In this document: in pieces, positions 32,877-41,804 of the stretch
Layout of the letters: each line of letters opens with the position of its first letter
How positions within the stretch are numbered: the stretch's first letter is position 1
From: Chitinophagaceae bacterium
GTDB lineage: Bacteria; Bacteroidota; Bacteroidia; Chitinophagales; Chitinophagaceae
Direction of reading: 5' to 3'
Length of the DNA stretch: 64,000 bases
Assembly: GCA_017307755.1 (NCBI GenBank)
Contig: JAFKGQ010000003.1
Coordinates: forward strand, 310,001-374,000
The notes under the pieces: generated by a model
Told to the model about the DNA's origin: nothing
The model's database searches: none
Seen by the model: the letters and a program-made list of their open reading frames with translations, nothing else
Program-made: the position numbers and the translations under genes

Positions 32877-34133
32877 ATGGCCAAGCCCGTTATTAAAGTA
32901 GAGCAGGTTTCAAAAAAATTCGTTATTTCCCATGAAAGCCCTGAACGCTACACCTCATTGCGGGATGTGATCAGTAAGAAGGCAAGCAATATGATGGGCC
33001 GGCGCAAAGCACAGGATCAGGCCCGCCGGGAGGTATTCTATGCGTTAAATGACATCAACTTCGATGTCCAGGCCGGTGACCGGGTAGGTATCATCGGCCG
33101 CAATGGGGCCGGTAAGAGCACCTTGCTGAAGGTCCTCAGCCGGATTACGGAGCCAAGCAGCGGCCGTATTTCCATCACCGGACGAGTGGCGAGTCTCCTG
33201 GAAGTAGGTACGGGGTTCCACCCTGAGCTCACAGGAAGAGAAAATATCTTTTTGAACGGCGCTATCCTTGGGATGAGCCGGGCGGAGATCCGCAGGAAAT
33301 TCGACGAGATCGTGAGTTTTGCGGAAGTTGAAAAATTCCTGGATACGCCAGTCAAGCGTTATAGCAGCGGTATGTATGTGCGTCTTGCCTTTGCCGTCGC
33401 CGCTCACCTGGAGCCGGAGATCCTGATCGTAGATGAAGTATTGGCGGTCGGAGATTCCCAATTTCAGAAAAAGTGTCTTGGGAAAATGGAAGACGTGAGC
33501 AAAAATGAAGGCCGCACGGTATTGTTCGTAAGCCATAATATGGGGGTCATCGCTCAATTATGCAATGTCGCCATATTGCTTAATAAGGGTACTGTCGAAG
33601 CCAACGGTTCAGTGAATACTATCGTGGACAGATATATCAGCAATAGCGGGAATGCGGATACGAATTCTTATATGCGTGCGGAAGATGCAGTTAATAATAA
33701 AACGAATTATTTCAATAAAATTTGTACTGTAAACGCCGCAGATGAGGTTATTGCGGACTTCTCCTTTGATGAGGAGATCAGGCTGAAATTCGACTTTACG
33801 CTGAATGAGATCGTACCGAACTTACAGATCGGGATAGCCATGCTGAATAAATTTCAAAGCAGGGTATTTACCATTTTAAAACCGGTGACTTTTTTCGACA
33901 ATTACTCCGCCAACAGGTACCGGGGAACCGTGACCTTGCCCTCGTCTACGATCGCCCCCAACATTTATTCATTTGTTTTCCAGATCTGGGTAAAGGATGC
34001 GGACGTGTCGAAATATGATAACCTTGAAAATATATGTTCTGTCAAAATACATGATTCCGGTACCGAATATGCTATTTATGAAGGATACGATTATGGGAAT
34101 GTGATCATTAACGCGAACTGGGCAACTAAATAA
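32877..34133 (+). CDS. ABC transporter ATPase with glycan-binding C-domain (Wzt-like)
   Basis: 418 residues. The ATPase half has Walker A GRNGAGKST, the Q-loop region, signature YSSGMYVRLAFA and Walker B ILIVDEVLAVGD, in the polysaccharide-exporter subfamily with the GTGFHPELTGRENIFLNG segment. The last 150 residues (about 270-418) form a beta-rich Wzt C-terminal domain that in E. coli O8/O9a recognises the finished, end-modified glycan. Its presence suggests that the exported polymer here is terminated by a chemical cap, and the methyltransferase genes directly downstream are candidates. Confidence 0.92.
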   Translation: MAKPVIKVEQVSKKFVISHESPERYTSLRDVISKKASNMMGRRKAQDQARREVFYALNDINFDVQAGDRVGIIGRNGAGKSTLLKVLSRITEPSSGRISITGRVASLLEVGTGFHPELTGRENIFLNGAILGMSRAEIRRKFDEIVSFAEVEKFLDTPVKRYSSGMYVRLAFAVAAHLEPEILIVDEVLAVGDSQFQKKCLGKMEDVSKNEGRTVLFVSHNMGVIAQLCNVAILLNKGTVEANGSVNTIVDRYISNSGNADTNSYMRAEDAVNNKTNYFNKICTVNAADEVIADFSFDEEIRLKFDFTLNEIVPNLQIGIAMLNKFQSRVFTILKPVTFFDNYSANRYRGTVTLPSSTIAPNIYSFVFQIWVKDADVSKYDNLENICSVKIHDSGTEYAIYEGYDYGNVIINANWATK

Positions 34134-34168
34134 GATCAAGCAACAGGATATATATAAATCATGCGGAC

Positions 34169-34954
34169 ATGTTAAAAAGAATAAAGAGTCAATTTTGGAG
34201 ATTAGCCTGGTTCCTGGGTCATTACCGTCAGATCAAACCTGGCGTCGAACTGATCCCCAATGTCTTCCATGGTCCCATCACCTATATGACCGATAGCATC
34301 GTTACCAGCAATAACTGCGATTTTTTGCAGGAAGCGAAGTTTAAGGCCGCCTATAATGCCGGCAGGGCAACCTTGCCTCACGTAGATTCGGACATTATGC
34401 CGTGGCGTATTTACATCGTTTGCGCGTTGGCGGACATGGTCAAAGGGCTTCGGGGAGATTTCGTGGAATGCGGGGTCAGTACAGGCGTTTTTTCCCGGTC
34501 GGTCATGGAGTACGTCGATCTCAAATCCATCAATAAATCTTTTTATTTGATGGATACTTACGACGGACTTGTCCCGGGGCAAATAACAAAGGAGGAAGAA
34601 AAGGCAGGCATCAGCGGATACCTTCAAAACTATAAGAACAACTATGCGCAGGTGGTAGAAACTTTTAAAGACCTTCCCGCAAGAATCATCAAGGGGGCCA
34701 TCCCCGGCACCCTGGATCAATGCCTGGCAAAAGAGGTCTGCTATTTGTCGATTGACATGAATGTCGTTGAGCCGGAGATAGCCGCGGCGAATTATTTTTG
34801 GGATAAGATGGTAAAGGGCGGGGTCATCATCCTTGACGACTATGGTTTTCCCATGCATATCGAACAAAAAAAAGCATTTGACCGGTGGGCTAAAGAAAAA
34901 GAAGTGAATATTCTATCTCTGCCTACAGGACAAGGCATAATTTTTAAACCCTGA
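34169..34954 (+). CDS. TylF/MycF-like O-methyltransferase
   Basis: 261 residues. Motif I appears as GDFVECGVSTGVFSRSVMEYV, followed by FYLMDTYDGLVPGQ and, later, a metal-site aspartate pair in KGGVIILDDYGFPMH. These are the marks of the macrocin O-methyltransferase family, which methylates hydroxyl groups of sugars. Its place right after a Wzt with a substrate-recognition domain fits a chain-end or side-group methylation of the polymer. Start 35 bp after wzt. Confidence 0.85.
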   Translation: MLKRIKSQFWRLAWFLGHYRQIKPGVELIPNVFHGPITYMTDSIVTSNNCDFLQEAKFKAAYNAGRATLPHVDSDIMPWRIYIVCALADMVKGLRGDFVECGVSTGVFSRSVMEYVDLKSINKSFYLMDTYDGLVPGQITKEEEKAGISGYLQNYKNNYAQVVETFKDLPARIIKGAIPGTLDQCLAKEVCYLSIDMNVVEPEIAAANYFWDKMVKGGVIILDDYGFPMHIEQKKAFDRWAKEKEVNILSLPTGQGIIFKP

Positions 34955-34994
34955 CGCGGAACAGACACGTGCGTTCTTAGTTTTAAAAACTTGT

Positions 34995-35705
34995 ATGATG
35001 AACTTATCGCAGTACAGTGATTTTTTATACGACCGGAAATTTTCCTCCGACCTGAGCGTCCAATACCCGGTGCAGAAGGAGATCGTAGGAAAAATGGATT
35101 ATATACAGGGGCTGATCGAGGGAAAGAAAGTGATAGACATCGGCTTTGCAGATCATTACGATCTGATAGACGCGCGTATAAAGAGCAATGACTGGGTACA
35201 TGCCCGTTTTCGCAAATGGAGTTCCAGGATCATCGGGATAGACGTCGACCCCAAAGCAGTCGATTATGTGAGAGAAAAATTTGACTTTACGGATGTTTAC
35301 TGTCATGATATTACCAGCGCTGAGTTATTGCAGCCTATCCTGCAGGACACCTGGGATTATATGATCCTAAGCGAAGTGCTGGAACATATTCCCGACCCCG
35401 CTCATTTTCTAAAGAGGATCAGGGAGAACTACGGCAACCATATAAAGCGCATGATCATAACTGTACCTAATGCGTTTGGTCTTATCACATTGCGATCCGT
35501 TTTTAACCGTATAGAACGTATAAATTCCGATCATAAATTCTGGTTTACCCCCTATACGCTGTCCAGGATCGTTACCGCTGCAGGCCTGGAGGTCGAGGAT
35601 TTCGTATTGTGTAATTCTTATTATGGATTGCGCTTTTGGGAACGTCTTCTGGTAAAGCGGTCACCGTTGTTCCACCATACGCTGGCAATGGTCGTAAAAT
35701 TATAA
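34995..35705 (+). CDS. Class I SAM-dependent methyltransferase
   Basis: 236 residues. KKVIDIGFADHYDLIDA is a slightly altered motif I, IIGIDVDPKAVDYVREKF the acidic strand 2, and YMILSEVLEHIPDPAHFLKRI the motif IV/post-IV region of the UbiE/BioC-type fold. HxxHxP-like text at SEVLEHIPDP is usual in glycan-associated methyltransferases. Two adjacent ATGs (34995, 34998) offer the start. Substrate unknown; likely part of the polymer's methylation pattern together with the preceding gene. Confidence 0.85.
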   Translation: MMNLSQYSDFLYDRKFSSDLSVQYPVQKEIVGKMDYIQGLIEGKKVIDIGFADHYDLIDARIKSNDWVHARFRKWSSRIIGIDVDPKAVDYVREKFDFTDVYCHDITSAELLQPILQDTWDYMILSEVLEHIPDPAHFLKRIRENYGNHIKRMIITVPNAFGLITLRSVFNRIERINSDHKFWFTPYTLSRIVTAAGLEVEDFVLCNSYYGLRFWERLLVKRSPLFHHTLAMVVKL

Positions 35706-35715
35706 ACCAGTATTC

Positions 35716-36915
35716 ATGCGGATATTATTTGTTGCAATGCCCTTCAGCATTCATACCGTCCGATGGATATCGCAGATCAATGACACCGGCTGGGACCTGC
35801 ACCTGTTCCCCTCCATGAAATTCCAACCATTGCATGCGGAGATGCGGGGTGTTGTCTATCACGAGAATTTTTATGACAATCTATACGGGCCGGTGCCCGG
35901 AAATACCTATTCCTCTTCGCATATGCCATATCTTTCCTTTATAAAGGGGAGGCTGCCAAAAAAAGTTATAAGGAAACTCGCACATATCACCGGCATTGAA
36001 ACGGATCCCGCGGATGAGCTGGCAGAATTGATCAAAAAGATACGACCGGATATTATTCATTCTCTGGAGACGCAGCATGCGGGCTATCTGGTAACCCAGG
36101 CAAAAAAAAAGACAGCCGGCAAATTCCCGTTCCCCGTGTGGATACATTCAAATTGGGGGATAGACCTTCACTTTTTTGGGCGGTTGCAAAAGCATATTCC
36201 ATTGATCAGGGAAACCCTGGCGGGAGTAAATATATTGTTGGTAGAGGGTAAAAGGGACGAGACGCTGGCAAGAGAGCTGGGTTATCAGTCGAAGGTCCGG
36301 ATTTTTCCCAGCGTCGGAGGAGGGTTCCATATCCCGGATGGCGAGCCTGCTAAAACATCTTCACGGAAAAAAATACTGGTGAAAGGCACCCAGGATATTA
36401 TAAGAAGAGGGGTTGTTGCGTTGCGAGCTCTTGAACGTTGTGCAGACTTATTGGATGAGTATGAAATTATTTTATATAGTTCCAATGAAATAACCAGGGC
36501 CGTTGCGGAGTTATTTACTGGTCATACGGGTAAGCAGATCACTATCCTGGAAGGTGTGGATCATGCCGGTATGCTACAGTTAAATGCCGAAGCCCGTATT
36601 AACATTTGCGTGAATATAAGCGACGGTTTACCCAACGCCATGCTGGAAGCGATGTTGATGGGCGCTTTCCCGATCCAGTCGGATACTTCTTTGGCAAATG
36701 AATGGATCAGGAGTGGCGAGACGGGTATGCTGGTACCTCCGGAAGACCCTGATGTCATCGAAAGGGCGATCCGGGAAGCATTGTTAAACGATGAGCTTGT
36801 CGACCGGGCCGCGGTTGCAAACAGAATACAGATCAGTGAACAGCTGGAATATGAGCATATAAAAACATCCGTTACAGATATGTACAGAAATGCTGCTAAA
36901 GCATTTTCATCTTAA
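35716..36915 (+). CDS. Glycosyltransferase, GT-B fold (GT4-like)
   Basis: 399 residues. The N-terminal Rossmann half starts MRILFVAMPFSIHTVRWISQIND and has PDIIHSLETQHAG, the C-terminal half the nucleotide-sugar region INICVNISDGLPNAMLEAMLMGAFPIQSDTS ending in GMLVPPEDPDVIERAI, which corresponds to the E-x7-E block of GT4 enzymes. It transfers a sugar inside the cytoplasm during repeat-unit assembly. Donor and acceptor unknown. Confidence 0.88.
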   Translation: MRILFVAMPFSIHTVRWISQINDTGWDLHLFPSMKFQPLHAEMRGVVYHENFYDNLYGPVPGNTYSSSHMPYLSFIKGRLPKKVIRKLAHITGIETDPADELAELIKKIRPDIIHSLETQHAGYLVTQAKKKTAGKFPFPVWIHSNWGIDLHFFGRLQKHIPLIRETLAGVNILLVEGKRDETLARELGYQSKVRIFPSVGGGFHIPDGEPAKTSSRKKILVKGTQDIIRRGVVALRALERCADLLDEYEIILYSSNEITRAVAELFTGHTGKQITILEGVDHAGMLQLNAEARINICVNISDGLPNAMLEAMLMGAFPIQSDTSLANEWIRSGETGMLVPPEDPDVIERAIREALLNDELVDRAAVANRIQISEQLEYEHIKTSVTDMYRNAAKAFSS

Positions 36916-36921
36916 AAAATT

Positions 36922-38010
36922 ATGATAAACGTTACTAAAGCTTTTCTTCCTCCTTTTGAAGATTATGTAAAATACCTGGAAGGTATTTGGAGCAGATGTC
37001 ATTTGACAAACCATGGGCCGCTGGTAAATGAGCTGGAAGAAAAGTTGAAGGGCTATCTCGGCGTGGATCATTTTTTCTTTATCAATAACGGGACCTTTGC
37101 GCTGCAGCTTGCCATCAAAGCGCTTGAACTGAAGGGCGAGATCATAACCACTCCTTTTTCCTATGTTGCAACCACCTCATCCATCGTCTGGGAGAACGCG
37201 CAACCTGTATTTGTTGACATTCATCCCCAAACCTTTACGATCGATGCCGGGAAGATCGAAGCGGCTATTACAAAGAAAACATCGGCCATTCTCGCCACCC
37301 ATGTATACGGTATCCCCTGTGACGTTGAAAAGATACAGGCCATAGCGGAAAAACATAATCTGAAAGTGATATACGATGCGGCGCATGCATTTGGGGTGAA
37401 ATACAAAGGGCGATCGATCCTGAATTTCGGGGATGTTTCAACCCTCAGCTTTCATGCTACCAAGCTATTTCATACCGTTGAAGGCGGCGGCGTGGTTACT
37501 AATTCCGCCGAGCTTATGCACCGGCTGGCCTATATGCGGAATTTCGGTCACAAAGGGCAGGAGGAATTTTGGGGATTGGGTGTCAATGGCAAGAACAGCG
37601 AATTCCATGCAGCAATGGGTCTGTGTATTTTCCCGCATATCGGAGATATTCTGGCACAACGGAAAGAGTTGTCCGAAACATATGACAGCACCTTTAAGGG
37701 TTTGGATGCGCAGATCACCCGCCCTGTGCTACCCGCTGACACCGAGTACAACTATGCCTACTATCCCGTGATCTTTGAAAATGAAAAACAGCTGCTTACC
37801 GTGAGAGACGTTTTGAATGCCACGTATATATATCCCCGCAGGTATTTTTATCCGTCATTAGACACTTTGCCTTATCTGAAAAAGGAAACAGTCCTTCCTG
37901 TGTCAAACGCTATTGCCGCCAGAGTGCTTTGTCTTCCATTGTATCATGGTCTGACAAAGGACGTTATCCGGCGTATCTGCAATATTATCGCGGAAGTCCT
38001 CAAATATTAA
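36922..38010 (+). CDS. DegT/DnrJ/EryC1 sugar aminotransferase
   Basis: 362 residues. PLP-binding features: FINNGTFALQLAIKALEL, the aspartate in VIYDAAHAFGVKY, and the lysine in LSFHATKLFHTVEGGG, the typical H-A-T-K motif of the VioA/FdtB branch that aminates 4-keto or 3-keto nucleotide sugars. A PglD-like acetyltransferase follows 3 bp later, suggesting amination followed by N-acylation of one sugar. No dedicated 4,6-dehydratase stands next to it; the legB-like gene at 41805 could serve. Confidence 0.9.
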   Translation: MINVTKAFLPPFEDYVKYLEGIWSRCHLTNHGPLVNELEEKLKGYLGVDHFFFINNGTFALQLAIKALELKGEIITTPFSYVATTSSIVWENAQPVFVDIHPQTFTIDAGKIEAAITKKTSAILATHVYGIPCDVEKIQAIAEKHNLKVIYDAAHAFGVKYKGRSILNFGDVSTLSFHATKLFHTVEGGGVVTNSAELMHRLAYMRNFGHKGQEEFWGLGVNGKNSEFHAAMGLCIFPHIGDILAQRKELSETYDSTFKGLDAQITRPVLPADTEYNYAYYPVIFENEKQLLTVRDVLNATYIYPRRYFYPSLDTLPYLKKETVLPVSNAIAARVLCLPLYHGLTKDVIRRICNIIAEVLKY

Positions 38011-38013
38011 TGT

Positions 38014-38631
38014 ATGATCATCGTCGGAGCCGGAGGGCATGCCAAGGAAGTGCTGGGTATCCTTGCCGAATCGGGGCAGGAAAAGGGCGTATGTTTTTTC
38101 GACAATATTTCCGTGCACCAGCCGGACATGCTGTTCCAACAGTTCCCTATCATAAAGAGTGAGCCGGAAATAAAGCGGATCCTGCAAAAAGACCCTGATT
38201 TTATATTGGGCGTCGGAAAACCGGCGGTACGAAAAAAACTGGCCCTGGAATTTAAGGCATGGGGAGGCAGACTGGTTTCAGCTGTATCGCCGTTTGCCCG
38301 AATAGGGAGATTCAATGTGTTGCTCGGAGAGGGATTGAATATAATGACGGGCGCCATTATCACACAGGACATCGTCATCGGCGAAGGCACCCTGATACAT
38401 GTAAATGCGACTGTCCATCATGATTGCAGAGTGGGCAGTTATTGTGAATTGTCGCCGGGATGTCACATCCTTGGCAAGGTGCAGATAGGGGACTTGTCTT
38501 CCATAGGCAGCGGTGCAGTGATCCTGCCTGGTGTGACCATCGGCACGGGGGTGGTGGTCGGCGCGGGCGCTGTAGTAACTAAAAATGTGCCGGATGGCGC
38601 CAAGATAAAAGGAATTCCGGCGAAATTATGA
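38014..38631 (+). CDS. PglD/NeuD-like sugar N-acyltransferase
   Basis: 205 residues. The N-terminal Rossmann-like part (MIIVGAGGHAKEVLGIL) and a left-handed beta-helix of hexapeptide repeats (ITQDIVIGEGTLIHVNATVHHDCRVGSYCELSPGCHILGKVQIGDLSSIGSGAVIL) are the PglD architecture. The conserved His in VNATVHHDCRVG is the base. Such enzymes N-acetylate a UDP-4-amino-sugar, or O-acetylate sialic acids in the NeuD case. It could act after the aminotransferase just upstream, or fill the N-acetyltransferase step missing from the legionaminic-acid set. Confidence 0.87.
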   Translation: MIIVGAGGHAKEVLGILAESGQEKGVCFFDNISVHQPDMLFQQFPIIKSEPEIKRILQKDPDFILGVGKPAVRKKLALEFKAWGGRLVSAVSPFARIGRFNVLLGEGLNIMTGAIITQDIVIGEGTLIHVNATVHHDCRVGSYCELSPGCHILGKVQIGDLSSIGSGAVILPGVTIGTGVVVGAGAVVTKNVPDGAKIKGIPAKL

Positions 38632-38634
38632 ATT

Positions 38635-39768
38635 ATGAATGCGATAGGCTCTGTTACAAGACTGGTAAGATTGTCATTTAAAGCCCGGGCCTGGAAAAGA
38701 CTGATGAAAGAAACCAGGATCAGGCGGCAGCAGGATAAAGCCATCCATAGTTTTGACAGGAAGGCGCGGAAACTTGTTGTTTTTCTGATCCCGGGTGCGG
38801 ATAAGGTTTCCGGTGCCGAGAAAATATCCGGCGGTACTATTTCGATCGTTTCGTTGCGTGAAGAATCCTCTCTGCTAAAGGATGTTCACCATGCCGAGGT
38901 CATTATGTGCACCCTCCCTAACGAATATCTATTATTCAGGCATAAGCTTTTTGTCAACCAGACGGATGTATTCAGGTTCGCCCAGTTAAGAAGGTATTTC
39001 TCCGATGCAAAAGAAGTGCTGTTTCATTTGCCGGAGTTCACATGCACCTATTTTATGGAATACCTGGAGGATAATGACAGACAATGGATAGAGGGACTGG
39101 AAAAGGTGCATATCAATGTAATGAACCAGAACGTATTGTTGATGCCGTCCCCGGCGGAGCTAGGTCAGTTAAAACAGCTGGCGCAGGTGGTCACGGCAAC
39201 TACGGCGCATCAGCGTTATTGCAGCGCGCACTACCGGCAGGTGTACAACATACCACTGCACAAACTTTCTGTATGGATCAGCCCCGAGAAATATACCTTC
39301 CGAAAATACGGTGAAAAAGAGAACCTGATCGTCGTATCCCCGGACGAACACCCCATGAAAGAGAAGGTCCTGGATAAGCTTGCGGCCATACCGGGGCTTC
39401 GTGTACAGATCATCCGCAACCTAACCTATGAACAATACAAGAGTACGATCGCACGGGCAAAATGGGCATTGACCTTTGGCGAAGGGCTCGACGGATACAT
39501 CATTGAACCCATATTCAGCGGCGCCGTCGCCTTCGCGGTGTACAATGAAGAATTTTTTACGCCTGACTTTAAAGAGCTTCCCACCGTATACCGGTCATAT
39601 GATCTCTTATTGGAAACTATCGTAAATGATATTGAAAGGCTGGACAACGAGCACTTATATAAAGACTATCAGCAGGTGCAGTTCGACCTATGCGCAAAAT
39701 ATTACAGCGCAGAACAGTATAGGAAAAATATAAAAAGTTTTTACGAGAATAACTATACTTTTAAATAA
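38635..39768 (+). CDS. Divergent GT-B-like glycosyltransferase
   Basis: 377 residues, no membrane helix. The C-terminal half carries RAKWALTFGEGLDGYIIEPIFSGAVAFAVYNEEFF, which resembles the donor-binding Gly/Glu region of GT4-like enzymes, and the segment VVSPDEHPMKEKVLDKLAAIPGLRVQII fits a Rossmann strand-helix. The N-terminal half has no clear family mark. It begins 3 bp after the acetyltransferase and overlaps the next start by one base (TAATG). A glycosyltransferase role is the best guess from fold pattern and context. Confidence 0.6.
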   Translation: MNAIGSVTRLVRLSFKARAWKRLMKETRIRRQQDKAIHSFDRKARKLVVFLIPGADKVSGAEKISGGTISIVSLREESSLLKDVHHAEVIMCTLPNEYLLFRHKLFVNQTDVFRFAQLRRYFSDAKEVLFHLPEFTCTYFMEYLEDNDRQWIEGLEKVHINVMNQNVLLMPSPAELGQLKQLAQVVTATTAHQRYCSAHYRQVYNIPLHKLSVWISPEKYTFRKYGEKENLIVVSPDEHPMKEKVLDKLAAIPGLRVQIIRNLTYEQYKSTIARAKWALTFGEGLDGYIIEPIFSGAVAFAVYNEEFFTPDFKELPTVYRSYDLLLETIVNDIERLDNEHLYKDYQQVQFDLCAKYYSAEQYRKNIKSFYENNYTFK

Positions 39769-40883
39769 TGAGCGCATCGGTCAGGAGTTCATCGGATCAT
39801 TTTCAAAGAAACAAGCCGCTGGATTATTTGCGGGGTTTGATGGCGACGTCCATAATGGTATATCATTACAGTTATTGGAACGATGTTCATGTGGATGCCG
39901 GGACTGTTCTGGGAAGACTGGGAATATATGGCGTTTCAATATTTTACGTTTTAAGCGGACTGACCCTGTACATTGTCTACAATCGTTCGATCAGCGCGGA
40001 CTTCAGATCTATCGCCGAATTTTTTATTAAAAGAATATTCAGGATATTTCCCCTCCTCTGGCTCACGATCACGGCTACGATATTTATTTATAATAATAAT
40101 GTAGGGTGGAGGATCTGTTTTTTAAATTACAGCGGCCTTTTCGGGTTTATCCACATTGGGGGTTACCTGGCGGTCGGACAATGGTCGATAGGTAATGAAT
40201 TGGTCTTTTATGTGTTCTTTCCCCTGTTCCTGATATTGTCAAAGCGGCGGCCGGCATTGTTCTTTTTGCTTTTGGCATTATCCGCTGTCGCGGGTCTTTA
40301 TTTTGCTTTCCATGTCCTGAATACGAAGACTGATCTTGCCTCTCAATGGAAATACTATATCAACCCGTTCAATCAGCTGCTGTTCTTTGCCGGCGGTATC
40401 CTCATTGGTTATACAGGACAATGGATAAATCCGGAGAAGTATAAGACCCCGATCTTTACGCTCCTGGTATTAAGTATCCTGGCTTTTGCATTTTATCCGG
40501 TGACAGGCGATAGTATCCACATCGTTACAGGGTTCAACCGGGTGTTCTTTTTTTGTATCAGCTGTCTGATCTGCTTCTGTTTTTACCACCAGAAAAGAGT
40601 ACTTCCCGGTATCCCTGACAGGATATTGACTTTTTTAGGCGAGGCATCTTATTCGATCTATCTCTTACACCCCCTGGTATGGCCTCTTGTTGCAAAATTG
40701 AAGTTTACCGGGCTGTCTGTCTTGTCTTTGGCTTTTTTATCCGGGATCACCACTATTTTGGTCAGTTATTTCGTTTATAAATGGCTGGAAAAACCCTTTA
40801 TCAAATGTGGTAAAAGATTGGTAAAAATTCAAATAACGCGTAGTGACATTTCCTTTAGTGACGGTCATCACCGTCACTTATAA
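39768..40883 (+). CDS. Acyltransferase 3 family membrane protein (OafA-like)
   Basis: 371 residues with about ten membrane helices. The start is NKPLDYLRGLMATSIMVYHYSYW with the catalytic-region histidine after the first helix, and later FLGEASYSIYLLHPLVWPLVAKL, the conserved C-terminal block of the OafA/NodX acyltransferases. It would O-acetylate the glycan on the cytoplasmic or periplasmic side. The next gene begins inside its last 41 bases. Confidence 0.9.
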   Translation: MSASVRSSSDHFQRNKPLDYLRGLMATSIMVYHYSYWNDVHVDAGTVLGRLGIYGVSIFYVLSGLTLYIVYNRSISADFRSIAEFFIKRIFRIFPLLWLTITATIFIYNNNVGWRICFLNYSGLFGFIHIGGYLAVGQWSIGNELVFYVFFPLFLILSKRRPALFFLLLALSAVAGLYFAFHVLNTKTDLASQWKYYINPFNQLLFFAGGILIGYTGQWINPEKYKTPIFTLLVLSILAFAFYPVTGDSIHIVTGFNRVFFFCISCLICFCFYHQKRVLPGIPDRILTFLGEASYSIYLLHPLVWPLVAKLKFTGLSVLSLAFLSGITTILVSYFVYKWLEKPFIKCGKRLVKIQITRSDISFSDGHHRHL

Positions 40884-41790
40884 TTCGGCGAAATATGTTC
40901 GGGATGCAATAGAAAGCGTATTGCATCAGCAGTACAGCAACATAGAATATATTATAGGGGATGATTGTTCCACGGACGATACCTGGGATATCATCGGAGA
41001 ATACCGGGATGAGCGTATTAAGGCTTACAGGAACCCGTCGAATATGAGGGAGTATCCCAATCGGAATAAGGCCCTGAGCATGGCCAGTGGTAAATACGTT
41101 CTTTTTATCGATGGGGACGATATGGTTCTGGCGCATGGGCTCACCTACATGGTCACTATGTTGGAGGCTTTTCCCGATGCAGCCATGGCAATCGTAGGAT
41201 ACGATTGCAATCATTTTATTTACCCATTGGAATTTACTCCGGCGGAGATCTATAAATTCCAGTTCATGGGACATGGCTTCCTGGGCTATAGTATGGTGGG
41301 GAACCTGTTCCGAACGATTGCTCTCAAAGAGCAGGGCGGTTTTCCAATCAACCTGATCTCCGGCGACTACTATATGCGTTTGAAGATATGCCTGCGTCAT
41401 AAATGTCTGATCATCGGTGGCAACCCGGTGTGGGCCCGCTCGACGCCTGGTCAGGCATCTTCCAATATCGGAACGCCAAAAGGGTTTACAGAACTGCTTT
41501 TGATGAACAGGGATATTATCCAGGATCCACTTTGCCCTTTAAATGAGGAGGATAGAAGGCAGGCGTTGGCTAATGTTCTCAGGCCTGCCGCGAGACGGAT
41601 CGTGAAGGACCTGCTTAAGCTGCAATGGAGGCGCTCCATTACGTTGATAAAGGCGTTGGGTTGGGACTGGAGGGACATAAAAAAATATTTCGGGGCGGTC
41701 CGGGATCAGTCCTATATGAGCGAATATAATTCCACGAACCTGTTGAAAATGGATCTCGTCAGAAATCCGTTCTCTAACAATTATAAATAA
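40843..41790 (+). CDS. Family 2 glycosyltransferase
   Basis: 315 residues of the GT-A fold: PLVTVITVTYNSAKYVRDAIESVL at the start, YIIGDDCSTDDTWDII, and the DxD-type metal site in VLFIDGDDMVL. The C-terminal third is helical. The frame starts with GTG at 40843, overlapping the acyltransferase by 41 bp; a second GTG at 40858 would still keep the first strand. Donor and linkage unknown. Confidence 0.88.
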   Translation: MTFPLVTVITVTYNSAKYVRDAIESVLHQQYSNIEYIIGDDCSTDDTWDIIGEYRDERIKAYRNPSNMREYPNRNKALSMASGKYVLFIDGDDMVLAHGLTYMVTMLEAFPDAAMAIVGYDCNHFIYPLEFTPAEIYKFQFMGHGFLGYSMVGNLFRTIALKEQGGFPINLISGDYYMRLKICLRHKCLIIGGNPVWARSTPGQASSNIGTPKGFTELLLMNRDIIQDPLCPLNEEDRRQALANVLRPAARRIVKDLLKLQWRRSITLIKALGWDWRDIKKYFGAVRDQSYMSEYNSTNLLKMDLVRNPFSNNYK

Positions 41791-41804
41791 GAACCTTTAA
41801 AAAA

